Source of the DNA: Candidatus Poribacteria bacterium
GTDB taxonomy: Bacteria; Poribacteria; WGA-4E; WGA-3G
NCBI GenBank assembly: GCA_028818995.1
Contig: JAPPMR010000070.1
Location: 1-6,121 of the forward strand
Direction of reading: 5' to 3'
DNA: 6,121 bases
The notes under the pieces: model-generated
Database searches by the model: none
The model's input: only the letters and a program-made list of their open reading frames with translations
Told to the model about the DNA's origin: nothing
Part shown: positions 5,799 through 6,121 of the stretch, in pieces
Position numbering within the stretch: the first letter of the stretch is position 1
Layout of the letters: each line of letters opens with the position of its first letter
Made by a program: the position numbers and the translations under genes

Positions 5799-6121
5799 AT
5801 GGAGAATTTAGTTCAAACATCTTTTGAGAGAATGAAACAAGAGGCGCAAAAAGTTATTGTCGGGCAGGCAGAACTTTTTGAACTTGTGGTTGTGGGTTTG
5901 TTTTCAGGTGGACATATCCTATTAGAAGGCGTTCCCGGCACAGCAAAAACGCTCATTGCTAAAACGTTGGCGATGGTAGTCTCCGGGCAGTTCAGTCGTG
6001 TTCAGTTTACGCCTGACCTGATGCCATCAGATATTGTGGGTACAAGCGTTTATGACCTAACGACAAATCAATTCAACCTAAAGCGTGGACCTGTTTTCAC
6101 AAATGTGTTACTTGCAGATGT
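5799..6121 (+). CDS. MoxR-family AAA+ ATPase, N-terminal part (3' end outside window)
   Basis: The visible 107 residues begin at ATG 5799, with AAAAAGG (5783-5789) 9 nt upstream. A stronger GGAGG (5776-5780) is 18 nt away, too far for this start. The N-terminus (about 9-38) matches the MoxR opening: a helix, then KVIVGQ (18-23), then [11 protein letters not shown]. Walker A is GVPGTAKT (44-51). The MoxR signature [14 protein letters not shown] (68-81) and the [16 protein letters not shown] segment (92-107) follow. The Walker B aspartate is D107; the next codon begins GT and must be valine, where the family normally has glutamate. The remaining two-thirds of the protein (usual total about 310-330 residues) is outside the window. 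MoxR ATPases act as chaperone-like factors, typically encoded beside DUF58, DUF4129 and DUF4350 genes. It belongs functionally with the genes to its left, although a 329-nt repeat-bearing gap separates them. Confidence 0.92.
   Translation, partial: MENLVQTSFERMKQEAQKVIVGQAELFELVVVGLFSGGHILLEGVPGTAKTLIAKTLAMVVSGQFSRVQFTPDLMPSDIVGTSVYDLTTNQFNLKRGPVFTNVLLAD

Noticed and set aside
5774..5827. Short ATG-started frame (17 codons) overlapping the MoxR start
   Set aside because: It has no good ribosome site, is out of frame with the ATPase and ends quickly. A leader peptide cannot be excluded, but nothing supports it.

Overview
The window comes from a bacterial chromosome with moderately AT-rich coding sequence and Shine-Dalgarno-type starts. 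Nothing in it fixes the taxon. The AT-rich coding, the many small toxin/antitoxin-type genes, the interspersed palindromic repeats and the TusA-like tail together resemble uncultured environmental bacteria such as Candidatus Poribacteria. That is an impression from memory, not a demonstrated assignment.

Left part (1-1530). The window opens in the last 61 codons of a TusA/SirA-like sulfurtransferase domain, closed by a strong intrinsic terminator. Next comes a type II toxin-antitoxin pair: a 78-residue antitoxin-like protein overlapping by ATGA a 140-residue PIN-domain (VapC-like) RNase. After a short gap there is a 129-residue helix-turn-helix protein of the HigA-like 'addiction module antidote' type, with no RelE-type toxin beside it. 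A second, nearly perfect terminator (1491-1524) ends this block.

Right part (1567-6121). A new transcription unit holds a 684-residue membrane protein made of two diverged copies of one membrane module, then a DUF4129 protein 5 nt later, then a DUF4350 protein 10 nt after that. A MoxR-family AAA+ ATPase begins at 5799 and runs off the edge. DUF4129, DUF4350 and MoxR, usually followed by DUF58, form a widely conserved but poorly understood envelope-associated gene set. Predicted topology puts the C-terminal domains of the DUF4129 and DUF4350 proteins in the cytoplasm, where the soluble ATPase could reach them.

The set is interrupted by a 329-bp non-coding gap (5470-5798) holding a cluster of small palindromes. 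Two related units share a TCTTGAG[T/C]TCCGT head. Their short stems differ by a compensatory base pair, and one unit carries an extra 10-bp hairpin in its loop. A perfect TATAAT lies just upstream. This cluster is the least explained part of the window. A second oddity is the ATPase's last visible codon: the position where the Walker B glutamate is expected begins with GT and so must encode valine.
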